This document shows, one piece after another, positions 9,776 through 19,092 of a stretch of 64,000 bases of DNA. The DNA lies in the NCBI GenBank assembly GCA_002483145.1, contig DLHJ01000013.1, positions 124,001-188,000 on the forward strand, written 5' to 3'. Source of the DNA: Cellvibrio sp. UBA7671. GTDB lineage: Bacteria; Pseudomonadota; Gammaproteobacteria; Pseudomonadales; Cellvibrionaceae. Under the pieces are notes generated by a model. That model did no database searches. It saw only the letters and a list, made by a program, of their open reading frames with translations, and had not been told where the DNA came from. The position numbers and the translations under genes are program-made. Position 1 is the stretch's first letter, and each line of letters opens with the position of its first letter.

Positions 9776-10435
9776 ATGAGCATTAAACAATCCATCTTCG
9801 CCGCGCTCAAAAAAAATCTCTTACCCGGCTTAGTATTGCAGTTATTTGCCGCCAGCATTTTAGTTATTTACTTTTTTGTTCCCGCCTCCAGACCGCTATT
9901 CACTTTATTTGGTGAATTAAAACAAACCTACGGCTTTGGTTATTCTTTTATCGCCACGGCTTTGTTCGGCGGACTCATTCCCTTTTTATATTTACTGCTA
10001 ACAAAAAGCCTCGCCCCCAATCGCAACGTTGTAGGCCTACTGTTTTTTTATATTGTCTTTTGGGGGTTAAAAGGTATGGAGGTGGATTTTTTCTATCGTC
10101 TGCAGGCCGACTGGTTCGGCAACGGCAACGATATAAAAACCATCGCAACCAAAATGGCGATAGACCAATTCCTCTACAGCGCACTCTGGGCCGCACCGGG
10201 CATCACAATCGTGTATTTGTGGATGGAATCCAATTGGAATTTTACTGAAACAAAACAAGCGCTGACCAAAGAATTTTTCTGCGTAAAAATTCCCACGGTA
10301 ATTTTATCGAATTGGCTGGTATGGATTCCGGCGGTGTGTGTCGTCTACGCCATGCCAGCGGAGTTGCAGATACCCCTGTTTAATCTTGTGTTATGTTTTT
10401 GGGTATTGTTGTTGGCGGTATTAAACAAAAAGTAG
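9776..10435 (+). CDS. Conserved membrane protein with weak Mpv17/PMP22-like C-terminus
   Basis: A 219-residue protein with four or five hydrophobic segments. I do not recognise a firm family. The C-terminal portion, with WNFTETKQALTKEFF followed by NWLVWIPAVCVVYAMP, resembles the signature of the eukaryotic Mpv17/PMP22 family (tryptophan-rich W-x-VWP with a following proline), so it may be a bacterial member; this is a pattern match only. I chose the ATG at 9776 over an upstream in-frame start at 9722, which would lie inside the typA terminator. It is convergent with the PEP-CTERM gene downstream. Confidence 0.6.
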   Translation: MSIKQSIFAALKKNLLPGLVLQLFAASILVIYFFVPASRPLFTLFGELKQTYGFGYSFIATALFGGLIPFLYLLLTKSLAPNRNVVGLLFFYIVFWGLKGMEVDFFYRLQADWFGNGNDIKTIATKMAIDQFLYSALWAAPGITIVYLWMESNWNFTETKQALTKEFFCVKIPTVILSNWLVWIPAVCVVYAMPAELQIPLFNLVLCFWVLLLAVLNKK

Positions 10436-10447
10436 CATTACATCGCA

Positions 10448-10475
10448 TTCGATTGCGCCGGGCGGCGCAATCGAA
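10448..10475. terminator. Hairpin between convergent genes
   Basis: A perfect 12-bp inverted repeat, TTCGATTGCGCC and GGCGCAATCGAA with a four-base loop, sits between two convergent genes. There is no T tract on either side, so intrinsic termination is only probable. Confidence 0.6.
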
Positions 10476-10483
10476 TAACACCT

Positions 10484-11188
10484 TTACGCGCGGCGTTTTC
10501 TCGCTGCGCATAAACCTAATAAACCCAAGCCCATCAGCAGCAAACTGCCTGGCTCTGGTACTTCTTGCGCATCCACGGCGATACGGAAGATCAGGTATTC
10601 GTCGTGATTAAAACCAGGGGACGTTGGATTGGTATCACCATTACTGCTATACCATGACCAACGTGCAGCTGCATCAATCTCCGGGCGTAAACCCCATGGG
10701 CTTGCACCATTACCGTCACCTGCAGTAGTTGCAACCCAGCCACCGGAAGGGTTATTGCCCGCATTTGCCAACAACAATTGACTGGTCAGCTCAGCAAAAT
10801 CACTGGTTGTTCCAGAGTAAGGGGCAAAACCATAACGGCCAGTGGCAGTCACTTGCCATTGTGGGTCGTTACTGTAAAAACGGTCGTTGTTCAATAAGTT
10901 AGTAAATTGCGCCAGGAAACCTTGGGCAACAGCAATATCCGATTGAGTAACAACATAAATAAAATTGTTAGTCGGCAGATCGAAAGCGTAGCTCTCGGTG
11001 GTGGTCCAGTCGCTATCGCTGCCTACAAAGTTAGTTGCTTGTGTCTCTGTGCCGTAGTAAAGCGCGTAGGAATTATCGACGGTAATATCTACCTCAAACG
11101 GAATTGCATTTGCTTGCAACGCAACACCACTAAAAAGTAAACCGCCTAATATGTTGGTAAAGAGTGAAGATCGATTCTTGAAACTCAT
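10484..11188 (-). CDS. PEP-CTERM sorted exported protein
   Basis: A 234-residue exported protein with an N-terminal signal peptide (cleavage likely after residue 28, at LQANA) and a C-terminal sorting tag starting VPEPGSLLLMGLGLLGL and ending in the basic cluster AARKRRA. This tripartite tail is the PEP-CTERM signal processed by an exosortase. The central part is rich in Thr, Ser, Asn and aromatic residues, with no enzyme motif I recognise; such proteins are usually surface- or matrix-associated. Exosortase and exopolysaccharide genes are not in this window and must lie elsewhere. A second PEP-CTERM protein is encoded at 48917-49540. The 289 bases upstream of this gene show only weak AT-rich promoter-like sequence. 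Confidence 0.88.
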   Translation of the reverse strand: MSFKNRSSLFTNILGGLLFSGVALQANAIPFEVDITVDNSYALYYGTETQATNFVGSDSDWTTTESYAFDLPTNNFIYVVTQSDIAVAQGFLAQFTNLLNNDRFYSNDPQWQVTATGRYGFAPYSGTTSDFAELTSQLLLANAGNNPSGGWVATTAGDGNGASPWGLRPEIDAAARWSWYSSNGDTNPTSPGFNHDEYLIFRIAVDAQEVPEPGSLLLMGLGLLGLCAARKRRA

Positions 11189-11477
11189 GATTAATCCTTT
11201 GGGTAATTATTAAAACAAGGTTTGATTAAGGCATTGGTACTGCAGTTACTTCACCAAGAGCGTGTGCATAAAAACACCACGGCATTGTATGGCCAAGGGA
11301 GAATAAAAACATCTGTCGAGGATTTTTACAGGAAATTATCGGCTGGGGATCTGCATGGCAACGCGGTTGTCGTATAAATATGCACGAAACAAAAACGGGA
11401 ATTGTATTGCACGATTACTAGTTGCTGCACAAATATAAACAGCCACTATTAATCGCGCAACAGTGTGTGAAATGCGA

Positions 11478-12023
11478 TTAAAACGTATAAGTCGCACCAA
11501 CAGAAATCATATTAAGGTCATCAACAGCATCGAGATCAAGCACTTCATATTCGGCTCTGATACCAAAAGATCCAAAGCTCAGTTTTGCGCCCGCGCCATA
11601 GGCAGTTGCCGATTCTGAATCATTAAAATCAATATCATCGATAATTGAATCCATATCCGTATCGGAATAACCCAATTTACCGAATAACCCCAGCGGGCCA
11701 ACATTAAACCCAAGAACACCAAATAATTCTGATGACACAATTTCAGTATTCAGGTTCTCATTGCCAAATTTTCCGTACTCGCGATAATCGGCTTCAATCG
11801 CCAAATCCAAAAATGGTACTAACCCGAAGTTGTATCCAAAGAAAACCTTGTGGCCATTGTCCTCATCATCCAATTTGAACGATGTGTCGTCTCCAAAATC
11901 AGACTCAACCGAGGTTTGGCCGACACTACCACCAATGTAAAGCCCGGATTCAGATCCCGCCACAGCCACTAATGGCAAAGAGGTCAGCAGAAGGAACAAT
12001 GGCGCCACAATTAACTTTTTCAT
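11478..12023 (-). CDS. Small outer-membrane beta-barrel protein
   Basis: A 181-residue protein with a signal peptide ending near LVAVAG. The mature part alternates hydrophobic and polar residues through about eight strands (GLYIGGSVGQTSVE, HKVFFGYNFGL, FLDLAIEADYREYG, ELFGVLGFNVGPLGLFGKLGY, ATAYGAGAKLSFG, FGIRAEYEVLDL) and ends in ISVGATYTF, the terminal phenylalanine recognised by the BAM complex. This fits the OmpA-like/OmpW-like porin-opacity barrel class. The extracellular loops are strongly acidic (DFGDDTSFKLDDEDNG; DDIDFNDSES). The ligand or function is not known. Confidence 0.82.
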   Translation of the reverse strand: MKKLIVAPLFLLLTSLPLVAVAGSESGLYIGGSVGQTSVESDFGDDTSFKLDDEDNGHKVFFGYNFGLVPFLDLAIEADYREYGKFGNENLNTEIVSSELFGVLGFNVGPLGLFGKLGYSDTDMDSIIDDIDFNDSESATAYGAGAKLSFGSFGIRAEYEVLDLDAVDDLNMISVGATYTF

Positions 12024-12230
12024 AAAACACTCCTCTGGGCCGAACAGTTAATTAGGATAAGACAGGAATTATCTACAGCAAAAGTAAGATGCGTATTGGC
12101 GTAATGCACCTGTTAGATTACAGCCTAAACACTTACAGCGGGTTTGTCGATTGAGGTTTTGTGACGGGTGTGCAGTATCGGTCCTTAATTACTGCACAAT
12201 AAGAATTTTTTTCATTCCACAAGGCGCCAA

Positions 12231-13250
12231 CTAATGGCGACGGATTAAGTGTGCCAACGCATGAATATGATCGGCGCGGTCATTCAGCGCCGGTATGTAT
12301 TGGTAGTGTTCACCGCCGGCATCCATAAATGTATGGCGATTTTCTACCGCCAACTCTTCCAAGGTCTCCAAGCAATCGGCGCTAAACGCGGGCGATAAAA
12401 TTGCAATATTTTTAATACCTTCGGCGGGTAAGTTTTTCAGGGTTTCATCGGTATAGGGCTTCAGCCATTCGGCGTAACCGAAGCGCGACTGGAAACAGGC
12501 CATGTAATCATCTTTATTCAAACCTAATTTTTCCGCTACAAGACGTGTGGTTTTAATGCAGAGGCAGTAGTAGGGGTCACCCAATTCGAGATTGCGTTTG
12601 GGAGTGCCGTGATAAGAAAAAAGTATTTTTTGCGGTTTGCCATTTTTTTCAATGTGCTCGCGTACTGAATTCGCGAGTGCATCGATGTATAAAGGTTCGT
12701 CACAATAATTATTAATAAAATGCAATTCCGGCACCCAACGCCAATCCTTAAATTCTTTTGCAACAGCATCAAAGGTTGAGCCAGTAGTGGGCCCAGCGTA
12801 TTGTGGATAAAGCGGAAGCACTACGATTTTACGCACACCTTCATTTTGCAGTTCGCGTAAGGCGCTCGCGATAGACGGATTGCCGTAGCGCATACCGAGC
12901 TTCACGCTGTAACCATCACCCAGTTGTGCCTGTATCGCCGCTTGCTGCTGTTTACTGATAGCCAGCAGCGGCGAACCTTCACTAGTCCACACACCCTGGT
13001 AAAGCTTGGCAGATTTTTTCGGGCGCACGCGCAAAATAATACCGTGCAAAATAAAAAACCAAACCAGCTTTGGAATTTCGATTACCCGCGGGTCTGATAA
13101 AAACTCACCCAGATAACGACGCAGGGCCGATGCTGTCGGTGCATCGGGTGTACCAAGGTTTGCCAGTAGCACTCCCACCTTGGCGGGTGGTTTATTGGCG
13201 GCGTGGAAGACCGGATCAATATCATAATTCAGGGCGCGGAATTGGCTCAT
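12231..13250 (-). CDS. hemH: Ferrochelatase
   Basis: Inserts ferrous iron into protoporphyrin IX, the last step of heme synthesis. The 339-residue length fits bacterial HemH. Family landmarks are VGVLLANLGTPDAPT near the N-terminus, RRYLGEFLSDPRVIE, the region LPLYPQYAGPTTGST, the catalytic histidine in LFSYHGTPKRN, and SPAFSADCLETLEEL with the conserved glutamate. It is transcribed away from the DCC-family gene; the 157 bases between hold both promoters. Confidence 0.97.
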   Translation of the reverse strand: MSQFRALNYDIDPVFHAANKPPAKVGVLLANLGTPDAPTASALRRYLGEFLSDPRVIEIPKLVWFFILHGIILRVRPKKSAKLYQGVWTSEGSPLLAISKQQQAAIQAQLGDGYSVKLGMRYGNPSIASALRELQNEGVRKIVVLPLYPQYAGPTTGSTFDAVAKEFKDWRWVPELHFINNYCDEPLYIDALANSVREHIEKNGKPQKILFSYHGTPKRNLELGDPYYCLCIKTTRLVAEKLGLNKDDYMACFQSRFGYAEWLKPYTDETLKNLPAEGIKNIAILSPAFSADCLETLEELAVENRHTFMDAGGEHYQYIPALNDRADHIHALAHLIRRH

Positions 13251-13407
13251 GTAATTTCTCCGGGAGGGAAGTAGTCGGTAACAAAATGCCGCACAACATA
13301 CTCGCTCACTGAATGAAAATCCAGCGTGCGGGATGGTGATCGCAATAGCAGAAGCGTGCGTACAAACTCATGGAAGCTGATTATCCAGCATATCGAGGAT
13401 CAACCTT

Positions 13408-13788
13408 ATGCCATTGCCCCAGCCGACTAATCGCGCTCAGCTCTATTATGACGGCCGATGCCCATTGTGCGCGCGGGAAATGGCTTTTTTACGCAAATTC
13501 AAACATGCGGGACTAACTCTGGTTGATATACATCAGCTATTACAACTCACCGACGAAGAACAAGAGCAGATGCTGCGCAACTTGCATTTGCAAATGCCCG
13601 ACGGCAGTTGGCGTTTTGGCGTGGAAGCAAACGTAATTGCCTGGTCGTTTACCCCCATGGGATTTTTATGGAAGCCCTTGCGTTGGAAAATTTGGGCAGC
13701 TGTTGTCGATAAAATTTATCAGCGTTGGGCCGACCGCCGCTACTGTCGCAGCTATGCTTGCACTGTAACTCAAGGAGTTAAATCATGA
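13408..13788 (+). CDS. DCC-family (DUF393) thiol-disulfide oxidoreductase-like protein
   Basis: A 126-residue protein with the family's opening motif LYYDGRCPLCAREMAFLRK: an Asp-Gly followed by a CxxC pair on a thioredoxin-like beta-alpha unit. The rest is compact, with an amphipathic helix and a conserved tryptophan-rich section before a basic C-terminus. The biochemical role of this family is not settled; a redox function is inferred from the CxxC. Its stop overlaps the next gene's start by four bases, so the two are probably co-translated. Confidence 0.8.
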   Translation: MPLPQPTNRAQLYYDGRCPLCAREMAFLRKFKHAGLTLVDIHQLLQLTDEEQEQMLRNLHLQMPDGSWRFGVEANVIAWSFTPMGFLWKPLRWKIWAAVVDKIYQRWADRRYCRSYACTVTQGVKS

Positions 13789-14069
13789 CCATCAGTACTC
13801 GTGCATTGATTTTTAGTTACAGCGACTGCGTACACTATTTGGCAGGAATTACCGACGAACCTGAAGGGAAGAGTGAGCTAGCTCGATTGCTGAAAGATGA
13901 TGCGGGCAAGTTACGTAAATTTCCAAGCTTGTATCGCGCACAACTAGCATTGAAAGAAATGGGTTTTGAGCGTTGCTGGTTGGTAATGCACTCACCTTAC
14001 GACGAAATGATTGGCAATGGTGCAGCGCAAAAAACCGAGCTACCTATGCCGCTTGCGGCGATAAATTAA
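13785..14069 (+). CDS. Small conserved protein, DUF6482-like
   Basis: A 94-residue soluble protein of unknown function. The pattern of an N-terminal beta segment, a short helix, LYRAQLALKEMGFERCWLVM and the ending HSPYDEMIG resembles a small gammaproteobacterial family annotated as DUF6482. There is no catalytic motif. The start codon overlaps the stop of the DCC-family gene (ATGA), which argues for a shared transcript and possibly related function. Confidence 0.6.
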   Translation: MTISTRALIFSYSDCVHYLAGITDEPEGKSELARLLKDDAGKLRKFPSLYRAQLALKEMGFERCWLVMHSPYDEMIGNGAAQKTELPMPLAAIN

Positions 14070-14076
14070 GTTTGCC

Positions 14077-14469
14077 TTAAGGATTTAAAAAATCACCGCT
14101 GGAGATTTTTTCCAGCCCTGCGATGGGGTGCTGGTACGAATAAATCCATGCCATCAGCGAAGTGCCCTTATTAGTTATGACCGTTATTTGTTTACGCTGA
14201 TACTCTTGATCAGGTTGCGATGGATAAGTACATTCTTCGTAAGCATCCAGCCGTTGAAGCTGTTCGTTGGAGCTTAATCGATATACCTCCCCAAGCACCC
14301 AGTCCGCTGAATCATCCAGCACTAACGCGGGATAATAACTCACCCGATAAAGGCTGCCTCTAACGTTTGCACTACCAACAAATTCCGCATTCGCCAAATA
14401 GGTTTGATGCGCGCCTGTTGTGCAAGCGCGCCGCAGGGTGCCGTAGACAAAAATATATTCAGTCTGCAT
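14077..14469 (-). CDS. Gamma-glutamylcyclotransferase-like protein (AIG2/BtrG fold)
   Basis: A 130-residue protein opening with FVYGTLRRA, the glycine-rich YGTLR signature of the gamma-glutamylcyclotransferase-like fold; a later LDAYEECTYP carries the conserved acidic residue and the GEVYRL strand is also typical. Members release 5-oxoproline from gamma-glutamyl compounds, but many have unknown substrates. I chose the ATG at 14469 (MQTEYIFVYGTLR); an upstream in-frame ATG at 14487 adds only six residues. The 37 bases upstream, before the sugar dehydrogenase gene, consist almost wholly of a dispersed 27-mer repeat. Confidence 0.78.
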   Translation of the reverse strand: MQTEYIFVYGTLRRACTTGAHQTYLANAEFVGSANVRGSLYRVSYYPALVLDDSADWVLGEVYRLSSNEQLQRLDAYEECTYPSQPDQEYQRKQITVITNKGTSLMAWIYSYQHPIAGLEKISSGDFLNP

Positions 14470-14474
14470 GAAAA

Positions 14475-14501
14475 TTGGGCGCAGCAAGCGGCGCCCCTAC
14501 G
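14475..14501. repeat. Dispersed GC-rich 27-mer repeat, copy 1
   Basis: This 27-base sequence, which contains GGGCGC and GCGCCC able to form a small hairpin, occurs again as an exact reverse complement at 55993-56019. Both copies lie in short spaces between genes. Confidence 0.8.
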
Positions 14502-14506
14502 GGTTT

Positions 14507-15631
14507 TTATTGTGGGGATAGTTGGTAAATCTTTGCTTTGCTTTCATCGGTGACCAAATACACCAAGCCATCGGGCCCTTGTACGACATGACGCAGGCGT
14601 TGATCCAATTCTTTGGCTAGCAAGCGTTCTTCTTTGGTAATTTTTTCGCCATCGACTACTAAACGCACAAACGTTTTATCTTTCAGGCTGGTGAGTAGAA
14701 TATTATTTTTCCACTGCGGAAATTTGTCGCCCGTGTAAAAAATAAATCCAGCTGTGGCAATCGATGGCACCCATTTGTAATTGGGTTGTTCCATTCCTGC
14801 TTTGTGGGTGCCTTCGCCAATTTTTCCACCGCCGTAGTTTTCCCCGTAGGTAATCACTGGCCAACCGTAATTTTTTGCCGCGCGATCAATATTTAATTCA
14901 TCTCCACCCTGGGGGCCGTGCTCGCCAGTCCACAACTCTTTAGTGATGGGGTTTATTGCAGCGCCTTGCATATTGCGATGTCCATAGGACCAAATCTCTG
15001 GCAACGCACCAGGTGTTTTTACGAAAGGATTATCCTTGGGCACAGTACCATCGGCATTAATGCGAACCACTTTACCTTGATGGTTATCGAGTGTTTGTGC
15101 TTTGTCTTTTTCACTGTAGCGATCGCCCAAGGTGATAAACAGGGTGCCGTCCGGTGCCCAGACCAAACGCGAACCAAAATGTGCACCCGAATCAATTTTT
15201 GGTTGCTGGCTAAATACACGCGTGACATTTCCAAGTTTATTGCCATTGAGCGTGGCAAAACTCACAGCAGTGCTATTGCCGCCCTTGCCCGGCTCTGAAT
15301 AACTGAAATAGATTTTTTTGCTGCTGGTGAAATCCGGTGCGAGCACCACATCCAGTAACCCACCTTGACCCTGCGCATAAATTTCCGGCAGGCCTGCAAG
15401 AGGCTCACCCACTTTGCCGTCGGCACTCACAATGCGCATACGTCCACGACGCTCAGTGACCAGCATGCTGCCATCGGGTAAGAACGCCATGCCCCAAATA
15501 TTTTCCAGACCTTCGGCGATGGTTTTAACCTGAATATTGCCTGTTTCTGTTTTTACTGAAAGTGTTTTTGCGTTTGCAAAGGGGGTGATTGCGGCGATAC
15601 ACAGAACGAGACTGAGCGTGCGAAGTTTCAT
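14507..15631 (-). CDS. PQQ-dependent aldose sugar dehydrogenase (YliI/Asd-like)
   Basis: A 374-residue periplasmic protein with a signal peptide (residues 1-21, ending FANA). The body is a six-bladed beta-propeller of the soluble glucose dehydrogenase family, with repeats such as NIWGMAFLPDGSMLVTERRGRM, GGLLDVVLAPDF, and the active-site region SGAHFGSRLVWAPDGTLFITLGDR; GEHGPQGGDELN carries further conserved residues. By family it would oxidise aldose sugars in the periplasm using PQQ and pass electrons to the respiratory chain. PQQ synthesis genes are not in the window. It sits alone between the cyclotransferase-like gene and a WYL regulator. Confidence 0.88.
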   Translation of the reverse strand: MKLRTLSLVLCIAAITPFANAKTLSVKTETGNIQVKTIAEGLENIWGMAFLPDGSMLVTERRGRMRIVSADGKVGEPLAGLPEIYAQGQGGLLDVVLAPDFTSSKKIYFSYSEPGKGGNSTAVSFATLNGNKLGNVTRVFSQQPKIDSGAHFGSRLVWAPDGTLFITLGDRYSEKDKAQTLDNHQGKVVRINADGTVPKDNPFVKTPGALPEIWSYGHRNMQGAAINPITKELWTGEHGPQGGDELNIDRAAKNYGWPVITYGENYGGGKIGEGTHKAGMEQPNYKWVPSIATAGFIFYTGDKFPQWKNNILLTSLKDKTFVRLVVDGEKITKEERLLAKELDQRLRHVVQGPDGLVYLVTDESKAKIYQLSPQ

Positions 15632-15704
15632 ATTGATCTCCTGAGAAGTTGGTTCAGGGTAACAAGGCGGTTGTGCAAGGGCAATTCAAGGTTTGTTAAG
15701 CAGG

Positions 15705-16430
15705 TTAACATTCGTGCGGCGCAGTTGCTTCCGGCTCCTGCGCGTATTTTTCTTTCATAAGGTGCAGAAAATGTTTGAGACTTTTGCTATCGCTGGTATC
15801 AAATTTTTCATCGGTCACCACAATCGACTGAATGCGGTCCAGGCGGAAGGTGCGATAGTCATCGCGCAGATGACACCAAGCCACCAGCGTCCACACCTTG
15901 CCCCAAAAAATCATGCCGAGAGGTTCGATGGTGCGCGAGCTGTGCTGTTCGTCGGCGCGCACATAATCGATCGCCACCCGCTGGCGCAAACGGATCGCCT
16001 CGCGCATCGGCTGGCTGTGGGCGGTGTAATACTTTTGCACTTCCTCCATATTTGGCACCAGCAGCGGCAAGCTCTCATCGCTGTGGCGCAAATGATCGGG
16101 TAATACGGAGAGAATTTTCTGGATCGCCTGATTAGCGTGGATAGCCATATCCGTATCACCCCAACTGCTAACCATGCGCGCACCGAGCAGCAGCGCCTCG
16201 ACCTCTTCGCGGTCAAACATCAGGGGCGGCAACTGATAGCGGTGCGACAGGCGATACCCCACGCCCGCCTCCCCCTCAATCGGCACGCCGGACAAACTGA
16301 GCGATTGAATATCGCGGTAAATGGTTCGCTCGGAAACGCGCAGGTGCTCACTCATCTGCTTGGCAGTGAGCACGGTGCGACGGTTGCGCAACAGTGTGGT
16401 GAGTTGAAACAGGCGTTCGGCGCGATGCAT
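15705..16430 (-). CDS. YafY-type transcriptional regulator (HTH + WYL domain)
   Basis: A 241-residue DNA-binding protein. Residues 1-60 contain an HTH_11 winged helix (MSEHLRVSERTIYRDIQSL); from about residue 140 to 225 comes the WYL ligand-binding domain, with VAIDYVRADEQHSSRTIEPLG and the core WTLVAWCHLRDDYRTFRLDRI. WYL regulators sense small ligands or nucleic acid, but this one's signal is unknown. It is divergent from the proline iminopeptidase gene; a 17-bp palindrome in between (16479-16495) is a candidate operator. Confidence 0.88.
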   Translation of the reverse strand: MHRAERLFQLTTLLRNRRTVLTAKQMSEHLRVSERTIYRDIQSLSLSGVPIEGEAGVGYRLSHRYQLPPLMFDREEVEALLLGARMVSSWGDTDMAIHANQAIQKILSVLPDHLRHSDESLPLLVPNMEEVQKYYTAHSQPMREAIRLRQRVAIDYVRADEQHSSRTIEPLGMIFWGKVWTLVAWCHLRDDYRTFRLDRIQSIVVTDEKFDTSDSKSLKHFLHLMKEKYAQEPEATAPHEC

Positions 16431-16478
16431 AAAAGACTCGGGAGCAGGAAGGAGGGTGCGCTATGCTAACCAGCGTCC

Positions 16479-16495
16479 CTGACAGTTTATGTCAG
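16479..16495. promoter_or_regulatory. Candidate operator of the YafY/WYL regulator
   Basis: CTGACAGTTTATGTCAG is a perfect 6+5+6 palindrome, 49 bases upstream of the regulator's start codon. Binding by the regulator is inferred only from position and symmetry. Confidence 0.5.
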
Positions 16496-16671
16496 TAAGC
16501 GATTAAATGTTAAACGGCCTTTCAGCATGTACGCCCTAAATACCGGTCAATTTGTGCTAAAGGTCTGTTTTTCGCTGCAAAAAGTGATCGCTTACGATAG
16601 TTGCTGTGCTACCTTTATTGGACGTTATCCCGCGCGCATCCCCATGTGATTGACCCGAACAAGGCGAGTTT

Positions 16672-17643
16672 ATGCAGATTTTTTATCCCGAGATAAAACC
16701 CTACCAGCGTCACCAAATTGCCGTAGAGCCTCCCCACGAACTGTATGTCGATGAATCCGGCAACCCAGATGGCATCCCCGTGCTGTTTGTCCACGGTGGG
16801 CCAGGCGCAGGTTGCGGCAAGTATGACCGCCGCTTTTTTGATCCGGAAGTCTATCGCATTGTCCTGTTTGACCAGCGCGGCGCAGGCCGTTCGCGCCCGC
16901 ATGCGGAACTGGAAGGCAACACCACGCAAAAACTGGTGGAAGATATTGAAGTAATCCGCACTACACTCGGCATCGATAAATGGGTGTTATTCGGTGGCTC
17001 ATGGGGCTCAACGCTTAGCCTGGTCTACGCCCAAACCTATCCCGAGCGCGTGCTGGGTTTAATTTTGCGCGGCATTTTCCTCTGTCGCCGCGAAGACCTG
17101 CTCTGGTTTTATCAGGAGGGCGCCAGCCGCTTGTTCCCTGATTATTGGGATGACTTTGTTGCGCAAATTCCCGAAGCGGAACGCAGCGATATGATTGGCG
17201 CTTACTATCGCCAACTAATCGGCGACAACCAAATCCAGCAAATGACTGCGGCAAAAATCTGGTCGGGCTGGGAAGGGCGCACCGCTACCCTCAAACCCTG
17301 CCAGGATGTTGTGGATTCCTTTACCGAGCCACATCGCGCACTCTCACTCGCGCGCATTGAAGCCCACTATTTTGTGAACGATGCCTTTCTTGGGCACAAC
17401 CAGATTTTGCGCGATGCCCATAAACTTGCCGGAATTCCCGGCACCATTGTGCATGGCCGCTACGATGTGATCTGCCCGCTCGATAACGCCTACGCATTGC
17501 ACAAAGCCTGGCCTGGATCAGAACTGCAGATTATCCGCGAAGCGGGCCACGCCTCGCGCGAGCCGGGCATAGTGGATGCATTGATCCGTGCCACCGATGA
17601 CTTAGCCAAAAGTTTGCTGCACACCGGTGATCAATTGGCCTAA
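16672..17643 (+). CDS. pip: Proline iminopeptidase
   Basis: An alpha/beta-hydrolase of 323 residues that removes N-terminal proline from peptides. The family signature is complete: oxyanion-hole region FVHGGPGAG, DQRGAGRSRPHAE, the nucleophile serine in FGGSWGSTLSLVYAQ, the catalytic aspartate in GRYDVICP and the histidine in REAGHAS. Length and motif spacing match the S33 family of bacterial Pip. It is monocistronic, with an AAGGCGAG ribosome-binding site and a terminator after it. Confidence 0.95.
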   Translation: MQIFYPEIKPYQRHQIAVEPPHELYVDESGNPDGIPVLFVHGGPGAGCGKYDRRFFDPEVYRIVLFDQRGAGRSRPHAELEGNTTQKLVEDIEVIRTTLGIDKWVLFGGSWGSTLSLVYAQTYPERVLGLILRGIFLCRREDLLWFYQEGASRLFPDYWDDFVAQIPEAERSDMIGAYYRQLIGDNQIQQMTAAKIWSGWEGRTATLKPCQDVVDSFTEPHRALSLARIEAHYFVNDAFLGHNQILRDAHKLAGIPGTIVHGRYDVICPLDNAYALHKAWPGSELQIIREAGHASREPGIVDALIRATDDLAKSLLHTGDQLA

Positions 17644-17668
17644 TCATCCTGGTAACCAAAACGGTAAC

Positions 17669-17699
17669 AACGGAGCCGCTGGGCTCCGTTGTTATTTTT
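17669..17699 (+). terminator. Rho-independent terminator of pip
   Basis: AACGGAGCC pairs with GGCTCCGTT, followed by GTTATTTTTG. Confidence 0.85.
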
Positions 17700-17875
17700 G
17701 CAGCGGCGTTTTATAGCCGCTTTTTGTACTAGACAATTCGATGTTATGATCCAGACCGCAGACTCAAGATCTGCCACTATCGCACTTGCGTACAGTGATA
17801 ATAAACACCTTACTGACGATCAGGCTGAGTAGATAATTAATAAGATGCCGTACAGCCGCAGCGGAGCAGTGACCT

Positions 17876-19060
17876 ATGTATGACGTCATTTTTAACACCC
17901 ATGATGTAGTGCTGTTAATGACAGCCTATCAATGTATTTTATTTGCACTCTTGTTGCTTACAATCAAGCGCGACAAATATATCCGCAATGTTTTTCTCGC
18001 CTTTTTTTTGCTACAGCAAGCCGCTATTCCCTTGGATATCTTAATCAGCTTCGGCGCCGAGTTCCGCCATATCGCGATTAAGTGGTCCCCGGATTTATTT
18101 TACGTATTTGGTTTTGGTTACTGGCTAGAAGGCCCTCTGCTACTCTGGTATACCCGCTCGCTGATCTACAAAGACTATCGTTTGCGTTTAAGAGACATTA
18201 TTTATTTGCTGCCGTTTATCGCCTACGCGGGCTATCAATTAATTTTTTATTACAGCTTGGATGTGACCGATAAAGTCAGCATCCAGGAAGAGTACGATTT
18301 ATCTGTCGCGCCACAAATCATGAATTACGTTACCCTGTTCCGCGAACTCTTCCGTGTGGCATTGGGGATCATTTGCCTGATTGAAATCAAACGCTACACC
18401 CAACACATCCGTACCAATTTTTCAGACATCGATAAAATCGACTTAACCTGGTTAAAAATTCTGGTGATCGGGTTTTTGGCGATTCGTTTTTGGGCAGTAT
18501 TGGTCGCAGCCATGATTATTCTTGCCATTAGCTTTGGCATCAGTACCAATTTTGAAATCATGGGTTTGATTGGCAACTACACAACCTTCTTTATGGTAAG
18601 TGTGTTGATCTTCTTTGGCCTGGGGCACTCCAGTGTATTTGAAGGATTGGAGCAACGGCAAACGCCTAACGAAGAGCCCGCAAAAGATGAGCCAGAGCAG
18701 GCTAAAGAAAAAATAACCCCCGAACTGATCGCGCAAATTACGCAGTATATGGAAACCGAAAAGCCGTATCTAACCCCGGCACTAACGCTGGAAAAACTGG
18801 CGATACAAATGCGCATTCCCGCGCGGCTATTATCCAATATTATTAATCGTCATTTTAATTGTCATTTTTTTGAGTTTATTAACTCCTATCGTATCGATGA
18901 AGCCAAGCACATGCTGTCCAACCAGAATCAATCGGACAAAACGGTGCTCGATATCATGTTGGATGTTGGCTTTAATAGTAAGGCTACCTTCAATACTCTG
19001 TTTAAGAAAAAAGTGGGCATGACCCCGAGCGAATACCGTAAGTCGGTGAATACGCTTTAA
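17876..19060 (+). CDS. Membrane-bound 7TM-AraC family transcriptional regulator
   Basis: A 394-residue protein whose first about 240 residues hold seven hydrophobic helices and whose C-terminal about 100 residues form an AraC-type DNA-binding domain ([23 protein letters not shown], then [34 protein letters not shown]). A charged linker ([15 protein letters not shown]) separates them. The two HTH motifs are well preserved. This layout suggests a membrane sensor that binds DNA while anchored; the ligand is unknown. The 175 bases before it show no clear promoter. A second protein of the same design is encoded at 50025-51305, beside a cellulase gene. Confidence 0.88.
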   Translation: MYDVIFNTHDVVLLMTAYQCILFALLLLTIKRDKYIRNVFLAFFLLQQAAIPLDILISFGAEFRHIAIKWSPDLFYVFGFGYWLEGPLLLWYTRSLIYKDYRLRLRDIIYLLPFIAYAGYQLIFYYSLDVTDKVSIQEEYDLSVAPQIMNYVTLFRELFRVALGIICLIEIKRYTQHIRTNFSDIDKIDLTWLKILVIGFLAIRFWAVLVAAMIILAISFGISTNFEIMGLIGNYTTFFMVSVLIFFGLGHSSVFEGLEQRQTPNEEPAKDEPEQAKEKITPELIAQITQYMETEKPYLTPALTLEKLAIQMRIPARLLSNIINRHFNCHFFEFINSYRIDEAKHMLSNQNQSDKTVLDIMLDVGFNSKATFNTLFKKKVGMTPSEYRKSVNTL

Positions 19061-19092
19061 TTTTATTGAGTAAGTTTTATGCTAGGTACTTT

